The notes below the pieces were generated by a model that had not been told where the DNA came from, made no database searches, and saw only the letters and a program-made list of their open reading frames with translations. Shown piece after piece: positions 1 to 6,277 of a DNA stretch of 28,947 nucleotides. Source of the stretch: JAFGBN01 sp964394145 (GTDB lineage Bacteria > Chloroflexota > Dehalococcoidia > GIF9 > AB-539-J10); NCBI GenBank assembly GCA_964394145.1, contig CAYMVL010000041.1, positions 1 through 28,947 on the forward strand, in the 5' to 3' direction. The translations under genes and the position numbers were made by a program. Within the stretch, counting starts at the first letter, position 1. The number at the start of each line of letters is the position of its first letter.

Positions 1-2
1 TA

Positions 3-569
3 GGCAAAACAACCCGCTGGGCCTTGCTCATTGGCATCGTTGCTGTCCTGCTTGTCACCCTTGGCGTCATGTATTCTCGCCAGAAAGAAGAAGAAGGCAA
101 GCTAACGGCCAGCATAAGCCAGGCCCAGCAGAGTTATACATTATACAGCCAGCAAACGGCTAAATACGAAGGGGAGAAGAGTGCGCTGGAAGCGAAATTA
201 AGGGAGGCTAATTCACGAGTTGCCGCAGCAAAAGATAAACTGCGCCACCAGAATCAGTCTATAGAGATTAACAGGATATTGTTTGAGGCTGCCCATGATG
301 CTACTGTTATCATAAGGGGGCTTAGCTCTTCTCCGCCCCATGAAGAGGAGCTAGACGGTGTAAGTTACGAGGTATTTTCGATTGATGTCAGCGCCCAAGC
401 GCAGGGTAGAGAGATAGCTTCATTGCTCAACTTCAGCCACAGGATAAGCGACAGCTTCCCTACAGGCGCCATAGAATCTGTGGGCATCACCGTGCCTGCT
501 AAGGGCGAGGGCGAGGCAATGCCAGCAATCAACTTGCAGTTGAAGATTTATGCCTATAAAGGCGAATAG
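3..569 (+). CDS. PilO/GspM-like pilus assembly inner-membrane protein (5' end outside window)
   Basis: The reading frame is open to the left edge, so the true start probably lies upstream; the first in-window candidate start is TTG at 24. The visible protein begins with a few polar residues, then one transmembrane segment (LLIGIVAVLLVTLGVMY), then a charged helical stretch of about 60 residues with coiled-coil character (KEEEGKL to KLRHQNQ), then an extracytoplasmic domain of about 100 residues. This layout is that of PilO/PilN and GspM, bitopic proteins that bridge the cytoplasmic PilM ring to the pilus machinery. It ends 2 bases before the PilM-PilN fusion gene, so the two are probably translationally coupled. 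PilO is preferred over PilN because the next gene already carries a PilN-like half. The family call rests on architecture and context, since sequence identity in this family is low. Confidence 0.62.
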   Translation, partial: GKTTRWALLIGIVAVLLVTLGVMYSRQKEEEGKLTASISQAQQSYTLYSQQTAKYEGEKSALEAKLREANSRVAAAKDKLRHQNQSIEINRILFEAAHDATVIIRGLSSSPPHEEELDGVSYEVFSIDVSAQAQGREIASLLNFSHRISDSFPTGAIESVGITVPAKGEGEAMPAINLQLKIYAYKGE

Positions 570-571
570 AA

Positions 572-2005
572 ATGGCGACGACAATATACATAGATGACTC
601 TGCTATCCGGATGCTGGTAGCCAGGGGCAGCAAAGTCCAGAAATGGGCGACGATGCCTCTGGAACCGGGGCTGGTCCACGGCGGGCTCATCTCCGACGAG
701 GACGCCGTAGCCACGAAGGTTAGAGAGCTTAAGCGAGCCCAGCACATAGGCGGCAGGAAGGTTATTGCCGGCATCAGCGGCATCAATTGTCTTCACCGTT
801 TATTGACTCTGCCGGAACTACCAAAGGAGCTACTGCCTGAGGCGGTCAAAAGGGAAGCAGCGAGGCTGCTGGGAGTCCCTCTGGAACAACTGTATCTCTC
901 CTGGCAGACTCTTGCCTCAGGGAAAGGTGAGACTCTGATTTACCTGGCAGCCATACCCAGGAATTCCGCCGACGCTCTGGTCTCCACATTGCGCAAGGCA
1001 GGACTGAATCCCTATCTGATGGACCTGAGGCCGCTGGCACTGGCCAGGACAGTCACGGATTCCAGGGCTATCCTCGTCGACCTCCAGCCGGGCAGTCTCG
1101 ACCTTGTAGTTATGGTGGAAGGGATTCCACAAGTCGTACGCAGCCTGCCCCTGCCCCGGGATTCCTCGCAGGAGGAGAAGATCCCTGCCATGGTGGAGGA
1201 ACTGGATAGGGCAATCACTTTTTACAACTCGGGTCACAACGGCCGGCCCATTGAAGATACTGTTCCCTTGCTGGTGAGCGGGGAGCTTGCCGGGCAAGGA
1301 GATGCCCGGAGGCTGCTGGCGGACAGGACAGGGCGTGCCGTGAGGCCGCTGGCCCCGCCCCTAGAATGGGGCCGTGATTTTCCTGTAAACGACTACAGTA
1401 CCAATATTGGACTGGCCCTCAAAGAGCTACATGCAGACAAAGGATTGGCTTACTCCCTGATTAATCTCAATGCTCTTCCCGAGGTGTACATTCCTAAAAC
1501 GCGTCCCATGTCCGAGTTTCTCTTCGTTCCTGCTATGATAGTAGGTATTGTCCTGGTGGTGCTTGGCGTTTCTATCACTCTACCTAAATTTGACTATACC
1601 GCCGCTCTGCGCGATGAGCTGGCAGTGATGAACCAGAGGGCCACTTCTCAGCTTGCTCGGACCAACGAGCTACGCAGCGCGATAGCACCGCTGCAGGAGC
1701 GGCTGCCCTCCGTCGGGGCGGCTATTGATTCCTTCAGGGCCACATTTGACGGGATTGTTGCTGGGCGGGCTGAACTGAATGCCGACCTGAGTCAGGTGAA
1801 TAATCACCTCCCCGCAGCGGTGGAGTTGGAGAGCGTGACTCACGACGGAAAGACCCTGGTAATCAAGGGGCTGGCTGATGATGAGGATGCCATCTTCGAC
1901 TATGCCGAGGACCTGAGAGCTACGGATAGGTTTGCCCTGGTGGTCATCAGCGAAATGAACCAGCAAGAGCATCTCATGGCTTTCACCCTGACGCTCAACA
2001 AGTAG
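572..2005 (+). CDS. PilM-PilN fusion (GspL-like) type IV pilus assembly protein
   Basis: The 477-residue protein has two recognisable halves. Residues 1 to about 290 resemble the actin-like PilM fold: it opens with a strand ending in an acidic turn (IYIDDSAIRML), has PELP and EAVKREAARLLGVP in the segment typical of PilM, and a second strand-turn (ILVDLQPGSLDLVV, 167-180) where the phosphate loop would be, although glycine-poor. Residues 296-303 (SLINLNALP) match the 'INLLP' opening of PilN. A membrane segment follows (about 315-337), then a coiled coil and a small extracytoplasmic domain of ferredoxin-like length. Separate pilM and pilN genes are usual; one polypeptide is the arrangement of GspL in type II secretion. 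It should link the cytoplasmic ATPase ring to the PilO-like partner encoded just upstream. No Shine-Dalgarno is visible, in line with coupling to the preceding stop codon. Confidence 0.75.
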   Translation: MATTIYIDDSAIRMLVARGSKVQKWATMPLEPGLVHGGLISDEDAVATKVRELKRAQHIGGRKVIAGISGINCLHRLLTLPELPKELLPEAVKREAARLLGVPLEQLYLSWQTLASGKGETLIYLAAIPRNSADALVSTLRKAGLNPYLMDLRPLALARTVTDSRAILVDLQPGSLDLVVMVEGIPQVVRSLPLPRDSSQEEKIPAMVEELDRAITFYNSGHNGRPIEDTVPLLVSGELAGQGDARRLLADRTGRAVRPLAPPLEWGRDFPVNDYSTNIGLALKELHADKGLAYSLINLNALPEVYIPKTRPMSEFLFVPAMIVGIVLVVLGVSITLPKFDYTAALRDELAVMNQRATSQLARTNELRSAIAPLQERLPSVGAAIDSFRATFDGIVAGRAELNADLSQVNNHLPAAVELESVTHDGKTLVIKGLADDEDAIFDYAEDLRATDRFALVVISEMNQQEHLMAFTLTLNK

Positions 2006-2032
2006 CTGTGCCTTTTCTTCCCGGATTGTGAC

Positions 2033-2062
2033 AGATTGCTTCGCCTTCGGCTCGCAATGACA
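2033..2062 (+). repeat. Dispersed palindromic (REP-like) element, copy 1, plus orientation
   Basis: The element reads AGATTGCTTCG, a short GCC-TTC-GGC hairpin, then CTCGCAATGACA. Outer arms ATTGC/GCAAT pair as well, so the unit can fold as a stem with a bulge. It is identical over all 30 bases to the copy at 2838-2867. The tandem array starts directly after its TGACA end. Palindromes with these ends are widespread in several bacterial groups and are a frequent source of spurious 'CHCEA..' protein annotations. Confidence 0.85.
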
Positions 2063-2070
2063 GTATAATG

Positions 2071-2425
2071 GCTGCAGCAATGACACAGAAGCGCTGGCTA
2101 TGACACAAGAGGGCTGGCTATGACACAAAGGGGGGCCGGCCATGACACAAGAGGGCTGGCTATGACACAGGACGGCCGGCTATGACACAAGAGGGCCGGG
2201 TATGACACAGGACGGCCAGCTATGACACAGAGGGGTTGGCCATGACACAAGAGGGCTGGCTATGACATAAGAGGGGCCGGCCATGACACAAGAGGGGCCG
2301 GGTATGACATAAGAGGGGCCGGCTATGACACAGGACGGCCAGCTATGGCAGAAGAGGGGCCGCAAATGATGCTAAGGGAGCCTGCAATGACACCTAAGGG
2401 GGGTCCGATGGTGTTAACAGGGGCC
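2071..2425. repeat. Tandem array of 20-21 bp units (about 17 units)
   Basis: The ATGACA word recurs at about 2080, 2100, 2120, 2142, 2162, 2182, 2202, 2222, 2242, 2262, 2283, 2304, 2325, 2345, 2366, 2387 and 2408, a spacing of 20-21 with one step of 22. A consensus is GGCYGGCTATGACACAAGAG, and units decay toward the right end. The core matches the CTCGCAATGACA end of the adjacent palindromic element with GC changed to CT, so the array looks like an expansion of that end. There are no unique spacers, so it is not a CRISPR array. Confidence 0.9.
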
Positions 2426-2496
2426 CCGCCGGGACATTGAGCGGGGGGTTTCGGAGGGAGTTCTTTCTGGCATTGCTCGGGCTGCATATTCTCCTC

Positions 2497-2532
2497 TGTC
2501 ATTGCGAGGCACAGGGGTGCCGAAGCAATCTC
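2497..2532 (-). repeat. Dispersed palindromic element, copy 2, minus orientation
   Basis: The plus strand reads TGTCATTGCGAG, then GGCAC-AGGG-GTGCC, then GAAGCAATCTC. The inner GGCAC/GTGCC and outer ATTGC/GCAAT arms both pair. It is the inverse of copies 1 and 3 and differs from the copy at 3245-3280 only at three loop positions. Its AATCTC end faces the GIY-YIG gene 17 bases away, and its TGTCA end faces the 20-21 bp array. Confidence 0.88.
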
Positions 2533-2548
2533 GGCAACTATACCGGCG

Positions 2549-2839
2549 ATGGGCAAACAATACTTCGTCTATATAATGACCAGCAGCAGGAATACTGTGC
2601 TTTACACAGGCGTGACCAATGACTTGATAAGAAGAGTCTACGAGCACAGAGAAAAACTGGTTGCGGGATTCACCAGGAAATACAATGTAACGAAGCTGGT
2701 ATATTACGAGGTTTTTGATGAAATAGAGGATGCCATTTCAAGAGAGAAGCAGATAAAAGCTGGCCCGAGACGAAATAAGGTCCAGTTAATCAATAGCATG
2801 AACAGCGAGTGGCGTGACCTGTATGAAGAGTTGTTATAG
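2549..2839 (+). CDS. Single-domain GIY-YIG nuclease (YhbQ/UPF0213-like)
   Basis: This 96-residue protein is a stand-alone GIY-YIG domain. The GIY-type strand is YFVYIM (5-10), the YIG-type strand is LYTGVTNDLIRRVYEHR (about 18-34, with the conserved Tyr, Gly, Arg and Glu-His), followed by FTRKYNVTKLVYYE and the family's SREKQIKAG segment carrying the Glu expected to bind metal. The family cleaves DNA, but the cellular role of the short members is not established. The gene sits between two oppositely oriented copies of the palindromic element. Its TAG stop codon overlaps the first bases of the right copy, and the left copy ends 17 bases before ATG. No Shine-Dalgarno is evident. The gene splits a pilus cluster and looks like an insertion together with its flanking repeats. 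The family call is secure; its link to the repeats is inference. Confidence 0.88.
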   Translation: MGKQYFVYIMTSSRNTVLYTGVTNDLIRRVYEHREKLVAGFTRKYNVTKLVYYEVFDEIEDAISREKQIKAGPRRNKVQLINSMNSEWRDLYEELL

Positions 2840-2867
2840 ATTGCTTCGCCTTCGGCTCGCAATGACA
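2838..2867 (+). repeat. Dispersed palindromic element, copy 3, plus orientation
   Basis: It is identical over 30 bases to copy 1 and overlaps the stop codon of the GIY-YIG gene by two bases. Together with copy 2 it forms inverted ends (TGTCATTGCGAG at 2497, CTCGCAATGACA ending at 2867) around the nuclease gene. A degenerate tandem array starts immediately at its TGACA end. Confidence 0.88.
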
Positions 2868-2960
2868 CTGACGGGGCTCGCAATGACATTAAAGGGGCTG
2901 GCAATGACATTAGGGCGAGGGCTGGCGATGACATTAAAGGGGCTCGCCATGATATTAAGG
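2856..2960. repeat. Tandem array of 21 bp units (about 5 units)
   Basis: Units built on GGGGCTCGCAATGACATTAA recur with the ATGAC word at about 2862, 2883, 2904, 2928 and 2949 (steps 21, 21, 24, 21). The first unit is the TGACA end of palindrome copy 3 itself, which shows directly that the array extends from the element. Later units vary (GCTGGC, GCTCGCC) and then grade into the longer repeat to the right. Confidence 0.87.
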
Positions 2961-2969
2961 CGGGGGCTG

Positions 2970-3230
2970 GCGGTGGCGATGGCGCCTGTTCTGGCGATTG
3001 CCATCACTGTTGTTGCTTTTACGTCATTAGGGGAGGTCTGCCGATGGCGCCTGTTCTGGCGATTGCTGTGACTGTTGCTGTGCTGAGTCCTTAGGGCGAG
3101 CGGTGGCGATGGCGCCTGTTGTGGCGATTGGCGTCAGTGTTGCTGTTCTGAGTCCTTAGGGCGAGGGCTGGCGATGGGGGCTGTTCTGGTGATTGCTGTC
3201 GGTGTTGCTCCTTTTGCGTCCTTGCTGCCA
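2970..3230. repeat. Tandem array of about 65 bp units (4 units)
   Basis: GATGGCGCCTGTT or a close variant occurs at 2978, 3043, 3108 and 3173, exactly 65 bases apart each time. Each unit continues through CTGGCGATTG, a GT/TG-rich GTTGCTGTT tract and, in the later units, TGAGTCCTTAGGGCGAG. The fourth unit is more diverged. The first unit begins in GGCTGGCGGTGGCG, similar to the preceding 21 bp units, so the long unit may have captured one or more short units. No gene is supported here. Confidence 0.85.
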
Positions 3231-3244
3231 TCGCCGCTCCCCGC

Positions 3245-3280
3245 TGTCATTGCGAGGCACCTCGGTGCCGAAGCAATCTC
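3245..3280 (-). repeat. Dispersed palindromic element, copy 4, minus orientation
   Basis: This has the same 36-base layout as copy 2 (TGTCATTGCGAG, GGCAC-CTC-GGTGCC core, GAAGCAATCTC), with only three bases changed in the loop. Its TGTCA end closes the 21 bp and 65 bp arrays on the right, so those arrays lie between two TGACA-type ends, as the first array does. Confidence 0.88.
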
Positions 3281-3375
3281 CTGTATAGTACTAAAATCTA
3301 TTCTGGAGCAGGACTAAAAGACGGCCCGGGTCTATTGAAATCTATAGCTGCTGTGCTAAGCTTGGAAGCAGGGAA

Positions 3376-4446
3376 ATGGAAAGCATTTTTGATTTGCTGC
3401 GCCAGGCTAATGACAGCGGGGCCTCGGACCTGCATCTAATAGCGAATGCGCCCCCCATGCTGCGCATAGATGGCGACCTTCAACCGGCAGATGGAATGTC
3501 GGCGGTGTCCGCCGAGGAGATAAGCGAGGCCCTGACGCAACTGACCACACCGGAGCAGAGGGAGGAGTTTGAGCGTACGCTGGAGCTTGACTTTGGCTAT
3601 ACCCTTGCCGGCGTGGGCAGGATTCGCTGCAACGTGGCACAGCAGCGGGGGGCTATCAGCTTTGCCCTGCGCTTATTGCCACCTGTAATTCCCACTGTAG
3701 ATGAACTGGGGCTGCCCCGGGTATTCAAGGAGCTGGCTATGAGGCCCAGGGGGCTGGTGATAGTGACCGGACCTACAGGGAGCGGCAAGACCACTACCCT
3801 GGCAGCCATGATTCATCATATCAATTCCAGCAAAGCCTGCCACATAGTTACCATCGAGGACCCGATAGAATATAATCAGCCCAACATCCGGTCAGCAGTG
3901 ACCCAGCGGGAGCTGGGCACAGATACGCTGTCCTTTGCTGAAGCCCTGAGGCACGTATTGAGACAGGACCCGGATGTTATACTCGTTGGCGAGATGAGAG
4001 ACCTGGAGACGGCCGCGGCGGTGCTTAACGTGGCAGAGACGGGGCACCTGGTGTTCAGCACCGGCCATGCTCCCAGCGCATGTCAAGCCATGGAGAGGGT
4101 CATAGACCTGTTCCCGCCCCATGAGCGTTACCTGGCCCAGGCGAGGCTGGCTTCACTGATTATCGGGGTCTTCTGCCAGACGCTGGTGCCGCGGGCCGAT
4201 GGCCTAGGAAGAATAGCTGCCGTGGAGATAATGCTGGGCAGCCCGGCGGTGAAAAACCTGATTCGCGAGGGTAAGGTCTATCAGCTTCCCAACATCATCC
4301 GTACCAGCAATCAGGACGGCATGCAAACCATGGATCAGGCGCTGCTTAATCTCTACTTCAAGGGGACAATCAGCGGGGAGAACCTGCTGAGGTTCTGCAA
4401 CGATAAAGATGAGGTGGAGAAAAGCGTGTCAAAGATGCCCGTTTAA
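3376..4446 (+). CDS. pilT: Type IV pilus retraction ATPase PilT
   Basis: The 356-residue protein has the usual length and motifs of a GspE/PilT secretion ATPase acting as a cytoplasmic hexamer that depolymerises the pilus. The N-terminal domain starts with SGASDLHL, characteristic of PilT. Walker A is GPTGSGKT (132-139), the Asp box is VTIEDPIE (158-165), Walker B is DPDVILVGEMRDLE (198-211), and the His box runs from H224 to about 241. In well-studied PilT the His box reads GTLHTTSA; here it is STGHAPSA, keeping the histidine (H231) but changing its neighbours. PilB is not in the window. The gene follows the repeat block and converges on the pilin gene. The start is the ATG after a GCAGGG ribosome site. 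Confidence 0.95.
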   Translation: MESIFDLLRQANDSGASDLHLIANAPPMLRIDGDLQPADGMSAVSAEEISEALTQLTTPEQREEFERTLELDFGYTLAGVGRIRCNVAQQRGAISFALRLLPPVIPTVDELGLPRVFKELAMRPRGLVIVTGPTGSGKTTTLAAMIHHINSSKACHIVTIEDPIEYNQPNIRSAVTQRELGTDTLSFAEALRHVLRQDPDVILVGEMRDLETAAAVLNVAETGHLVFSTGHAPSACQAMERVIDLFPPHERYLAQARLASLIIGVFCQTLVPRADGLGRIAAVEIMLGSPAVKNLIREGKVYQLPNIIRTSNQDGMQTMDQALLNLYFKGTISGENLLRFCNDKDEVEKSVSKMPV

Positions 4447-4591
4447 CGGCTGACAACACTACAGTTGGCTGCTTTCCCCGGCTCTCCCGGATAAGTACAA
4501 GACCTCAGTTCCTCAGTTCAATGAGACGCGGCTGTCTCTTATCTTTCATGTAAATGGATTGCGTCGAGCGAGCATGGTCAGGAATTGGTTG

Positions 4592-4627
4592 CAAGAAGAA
4601 GAACCGGCGGCGCTGGTGCGCCGCCGG
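4592..4627 (-). terminator. Rho-independent terminator of the pilin gene
   Basis: A perfect 10 bp stem (CCGGCGGCGC with GCGCCGCCGG, 4604-4627) encloses a four-base loop. Read on the minus strand it is followed by TTCTTCTTCTTGC, a T-rich tail. It lies 45 bases beyond the pilin stop codon. Read on the plus strand there is no T-tract, so it should terminate the pilin transcript rather than pilT. Confidence 0.85.
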
Positions 4628-4671
4628 GCTCATCAGAAGCAATTATTGGTCCTTGTTTTAGAGTCTCCTGG

Positions 4672-5034
4672 TCATGGGGCTGGGCATGGGTTGGGGTCGG
4701 CGTTTGTCACGTCTCCGTCAACAATGTCGATATCCCAGTTATACACAAGCTCCCCATGCAGGTACGGACTCAACTCACCAATGTCGGTGGGGCCGACAGG
4801 TGTGGTAGAGAGAGTGCAGTTGTCCGCTACTAAACAGGCTACCGCGGCTGTCTGTACGTGGTGCCATTCGGTCTCGAAAGCTTCGCATTTGCCTGTACCA
4901 ATGAATCCACCGACATTTAGAATAACGACGGCCGCGATGACACCCAGAATGGCTATAACAACCAGCAGCTCAATCAGGGTGAAACCGCCCTCCCCCCTGT
5001 GTGCCTTCTGCAGCAAGCTTTTCATGTACTTCAT
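4672..5034 (-). CDS. Type IV prepilin (major or minor pilin)
   Basis: The protein carries a short basic leader ending in glycine, then the class III signal GFTLIELLVVIAILGVIAA with the conserved Glu at mature position 5; cleavage is expected before Phe. The mature part is short (about 100 residues), with four Cys including the pair spanning VACLVADNC and a Cys near the C-terminus, the usual disulfide-loop arrangement of pilins. I chose the ATG at 5034 because AAAGGAGG lies 8-9 bases upstream; an ATG 12 codons further upstream has no such site. The gene is transcribed against pilT and pilD, has its own promoter and terminator, and should be processed by the prepilin peptidase encoded at 5468. 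It could be a major or a minor pilin. Confidence 0.9.
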   Translation of the reverse strand: MKYMKSLLQKAHRGEGGFTLIELLVVIAILGVIAAVVILNVGGFIGTGKCEAFETEWHHVQTAAVACLVADNCTLSTTPVGPTDIGELSPYLHGELVYNWDIDIVDGDVTNADPNPCPAP

Positions 5035-5076
5035 GTGTTTTTGCCTCCTTTCTTTGCCTTTTGCCTGCACTATTTA

Positions 5077-5125
5077 TCACCCTGAACGAAGCTTATACAG
5101 TCCTGTTAGCTTTGCTCAGAATGAC
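5077..5125. repeat. Second-family inverted repeat in the pilin 5' leader
   Basis: TCACCCTGAACGAAGC (from 5077) and GCTTTGCTCAGAATGA (ending 5123) are imperfect 16-base inverted arms separated by about 15 bases. The ends resemble another dispersed bacterial palindrome family with TCACCCTGAGCGAAG ends. It sits between the predicted pilin promoter and the pilin ribosome site, so it would be transcribed as a hairpin leader. Confidence 0.72.
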
Positions 5126-5134
5126 ATCCTATCT

Positions 5135-5163
5135 ATTTTAGGTTTGGGAATGGCTGCGGTCAA
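5135..5163 (-). promoter_or_regulatory. Sigma-70-type promoter of the pilin gene
   Basis: On the minus strand TTGACC (5158-5163) and TAAAAT (5135-5140) are separated by exactly 17 bases. The predicted start near 5128 gives a leader of about 95 bases to the pilin ATG. Confidence 0.7.
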
Positions 5164-5234
5164 TAGGCTTTTAGTCATGTTCTACATGGGAAGAAGGTCA
5201 TAGGTAGCTATGGGAAGGGGGTGCATGGGGTGTG

Positions 5235-5269
5235 GAGATTGCTTCGGCGCTCCGCGCCTCGCAATGACA
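5235..5269 (+). repeat. Dispersed palindromic element, copy 5, plus orientation
   Basis: GAGATTGCTTCGG, a GCGC-TCC-GCGC core and CCTCGCAATGACA form the same palindrome as copies 1-4, with a fully paired core. A tandem array begins at its TGACA end, as at copies 1 and 3, but no closing element is found on the far side. Confidence 0.87.
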
Positions 5270-5393
5270 AAGAGGGGGTGCGCCTCGCAATGACAAAAAG
5301 GGGGCTCGGCTCGCAATGACAGGAAGTGAGCCTGCCTCGCAGTGACAGGAAGGGGCTTGCCTCGCAATGACAGGAAACTGGCCTAGCTGGCAA
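5260..5393. repeat. Tandem array of about 26 bp units (5 units)
   Basis: CTCGCAATGACA or CTCGCAGTGACA recurs with its ATGAC/GTGAC word at about 5264, 5290, 5316, 5341 and 5367 (steps 26, 26, 25, 26), and a last decayed copy reads CTGGCAATAAGG. The first unit is the end of palindrome copy 5. The unit is longer than the 20-21 bp of the other arrays because the linker differs, although the core is the same. Confidence 0.86.
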
Positions 5394-5430
5394 TAAGGGT
5401 AGCCCTCACGCGATCAGAGTTGATGGACTA

Positions 5431-5459
5431 TTGACTTAAAGCCGATAACTGGCCAAAAT
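5431..5459 (+). promoter_or_regulatory. Promoter for a leaderless pilD transcript
   Basis: TTGACT (5431-5436), a 17-base spacer and CAAAAT (5454-5459) precede the ATG at 5468 by 8 bases. The expected transcription start falls at the start codon. The -10 box is only a partial match. Confidence 0.5.
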
Positions 5460-5467
5460 AAGTGGCT

Positions 5468-6244
5468 ATGTCAGTGGCTGGAATAATTCTCTTTGGGGTT
5501 CTGGGGCTGGCGGTCGGCAGCTTTCTTAATGTGTGCATTGACCGCCTGCCTCGAAAGGAGTCCATCCTGCGCCCTCCATCCCACTGTGACACCTGCGGCC
5601 GCAGGCTGGGTGTCAAGGACCTTATCCCGTTATTCAGCTATGTGCGCCTTCATGGTCGCTGCAGGTATTGCGGGGCTCCCGTCCCGAGAAGGGTGTTCTG
5701 GGTGGAGCTGGCCACGGGGGTGATATTCGGCCTGCTCTACTGGCATATTGGCTTAACGCCGGAGCTGGGAGTCATAGCCTTCTATGCCTGCCTGTTCATC
5801 ATAGTCTTCGTTGTTGATCTGGAACACGGGCTTATCCTGAACAGGGTAGTCTATACTGGGATGGCCGTGGCGTTGCTGCTGGCTATATTCCTGCCTCCTT
5901 CATGGCTTACTGTCTGGATTGAGCCGGGCGTTGCCAGTGCTGCTATAGGTGGCGCAATTGGCTTCGTCGTATTTCTGCTGATTGTGATCCTCTCAAAGGG
6001 GGGTATGGGTTGGGGAGATGTTAAGCTGGCAGCTCTCATTGGCCTGGCTGGGGGCTTTCCTCTGGTTGTTGCCTGCCTGATCGTGGCAGCCATTCTGGGT
6101 GGCGTGGTGGCAGTGGTCCTGCTTGCGAGCAAGAAGAGAGGGCGCCGGGAGGCTATTCCCTTCGGGCCTTTCCTGTCTCTGGCTACTTTCATTACGCTCC
6201 TCTGGAGCAACGAGATACTCAGGTGGTACATGGGATTCGGGTGA
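5468..6244 (+). CDS. pilD: Prepilin peptidase / N-methyltransferase PilD
   Basis: This is a polytopic membrane aspartic protease that removes prepilin leaders and methylates the new N-terminal Phe. Counting from an alternative GTG at 5462, the cytoplasmic loop carries the zinc cysteines HCDTC (42, 45) and CRYC (67, 70), the mark of the bifunctional enzyme. The catalytic aspartates are D119 in VVDLEHGL and D186 in GMGWGDVKLA. IPFGPFLSLA near the end and about eight hydrophobic segments complete the family pattern; the length of about 260 residues is typical. I prefer ATG 5468 over GTG 5462 because the predicted -10 box ends at 5459 and no Shine-Dalgarno is present. The substrate is presumably the neighbouring prepilin. 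Confidence 0.94.
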   Translation: MSVAGIILFGVLGLAVGSFLNVCIDRLPRKESILRPPSHCDTCGRRLGVKDLIPLFSYVRLHGRCRYCGAPVPRRVFWVELATGVIFGLLYWHIGLTPELGVIAFYACLFIIVFVVDLEHGLILNRVVYTGMAVALLLAIFLPPSWLTVWIEPGVASAAIGGAIGFVVFLLIVILSKGGMGWGDVKLAALIGLAGGFPLVVACLIVAAILGGVVAVVLLASKKRGRREAIPFGPFLSLATFITLLWSNEILRWYMGFG

Positions 6245-6277
6245 TTGCTCCGTATGAGATGTCGGGTAAGCGGCCAG

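Larger units (their letters stand above)
2006..2548. other. Gene-free repetitive spacer
   Basis: This 543-base stretch contains no credible gene. It holds a plus-oriented palindromic element (2033-2062), a 20-21 bp tandem array (about 2071-2425) and a minus-oriented element (2497-2532). Open frames across it on the minus strand are low-complexity readings of the repeats, rich in CVIAGPS-like words, and have no start-site support. A short GC-rich inverted pair (CCCCGC and GCGGGG near 2424-2447) has no following T-tract, so no terminator is called. Confidence 0.85.
2840..3375. other. Gene-free repetitive spacer before pilT
   Basis: This 536-base stretch contains the rest of palindrome copy 3, about five 21 bp units, four 65 bp units and palindrome copy 4. 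A plus-strand open frame across the 21 bp units reads as a heptad LAMTLKG repeat because 21 is a multiple of three; it has no other coding signs and is treated as spurious. The last 95 bases before pilT hold only a weak purine-rich ribosome site, and I see no convincing promoter there. Confidence 0.82.
5035..5461. other. Gene-free region between pilin and pilD
   Basis: This 427-base stretch holds the pilin ribosome site, a second-family inverted repeat (5077-5125), the pilin promoter (5135-5163), palindrome copy 5 (5235-5269), a 26 bp array (5260-5393) and the pilD promoter (5431-5459). Minus-strand open frames over the array read as VIARRGA and CHCEA words and are repeat artefacts. Confidence 0.82.

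Noticed and set aside
2071..2425. Possible CRISPR array
   Set aside because: Units are contiguous 20-21 bp repeats without unique spacers, and no cas gene is nearby.
2814..3071. Plus-strand open frame with a heptad LAMTLKG repeat
   Set aside because: It overlaps the end of the nuclease gene and is produced by 21 bp DNA repeats; it has no ribosome site and becomes unrelated sequence in the 65 bp array.
4559..5203. Long plus-strand frame opposite the pilin gene
   Set aside because: It is the antisense shadow of a clear prepilin with its own promoter, ribosome site and terminator.
5182..5393. Minus-strand small proteins of VIARRGA and CHCEA type
   Set aside because: These are translations of the dispersed palindrome and its array, a well-known source of false genes.
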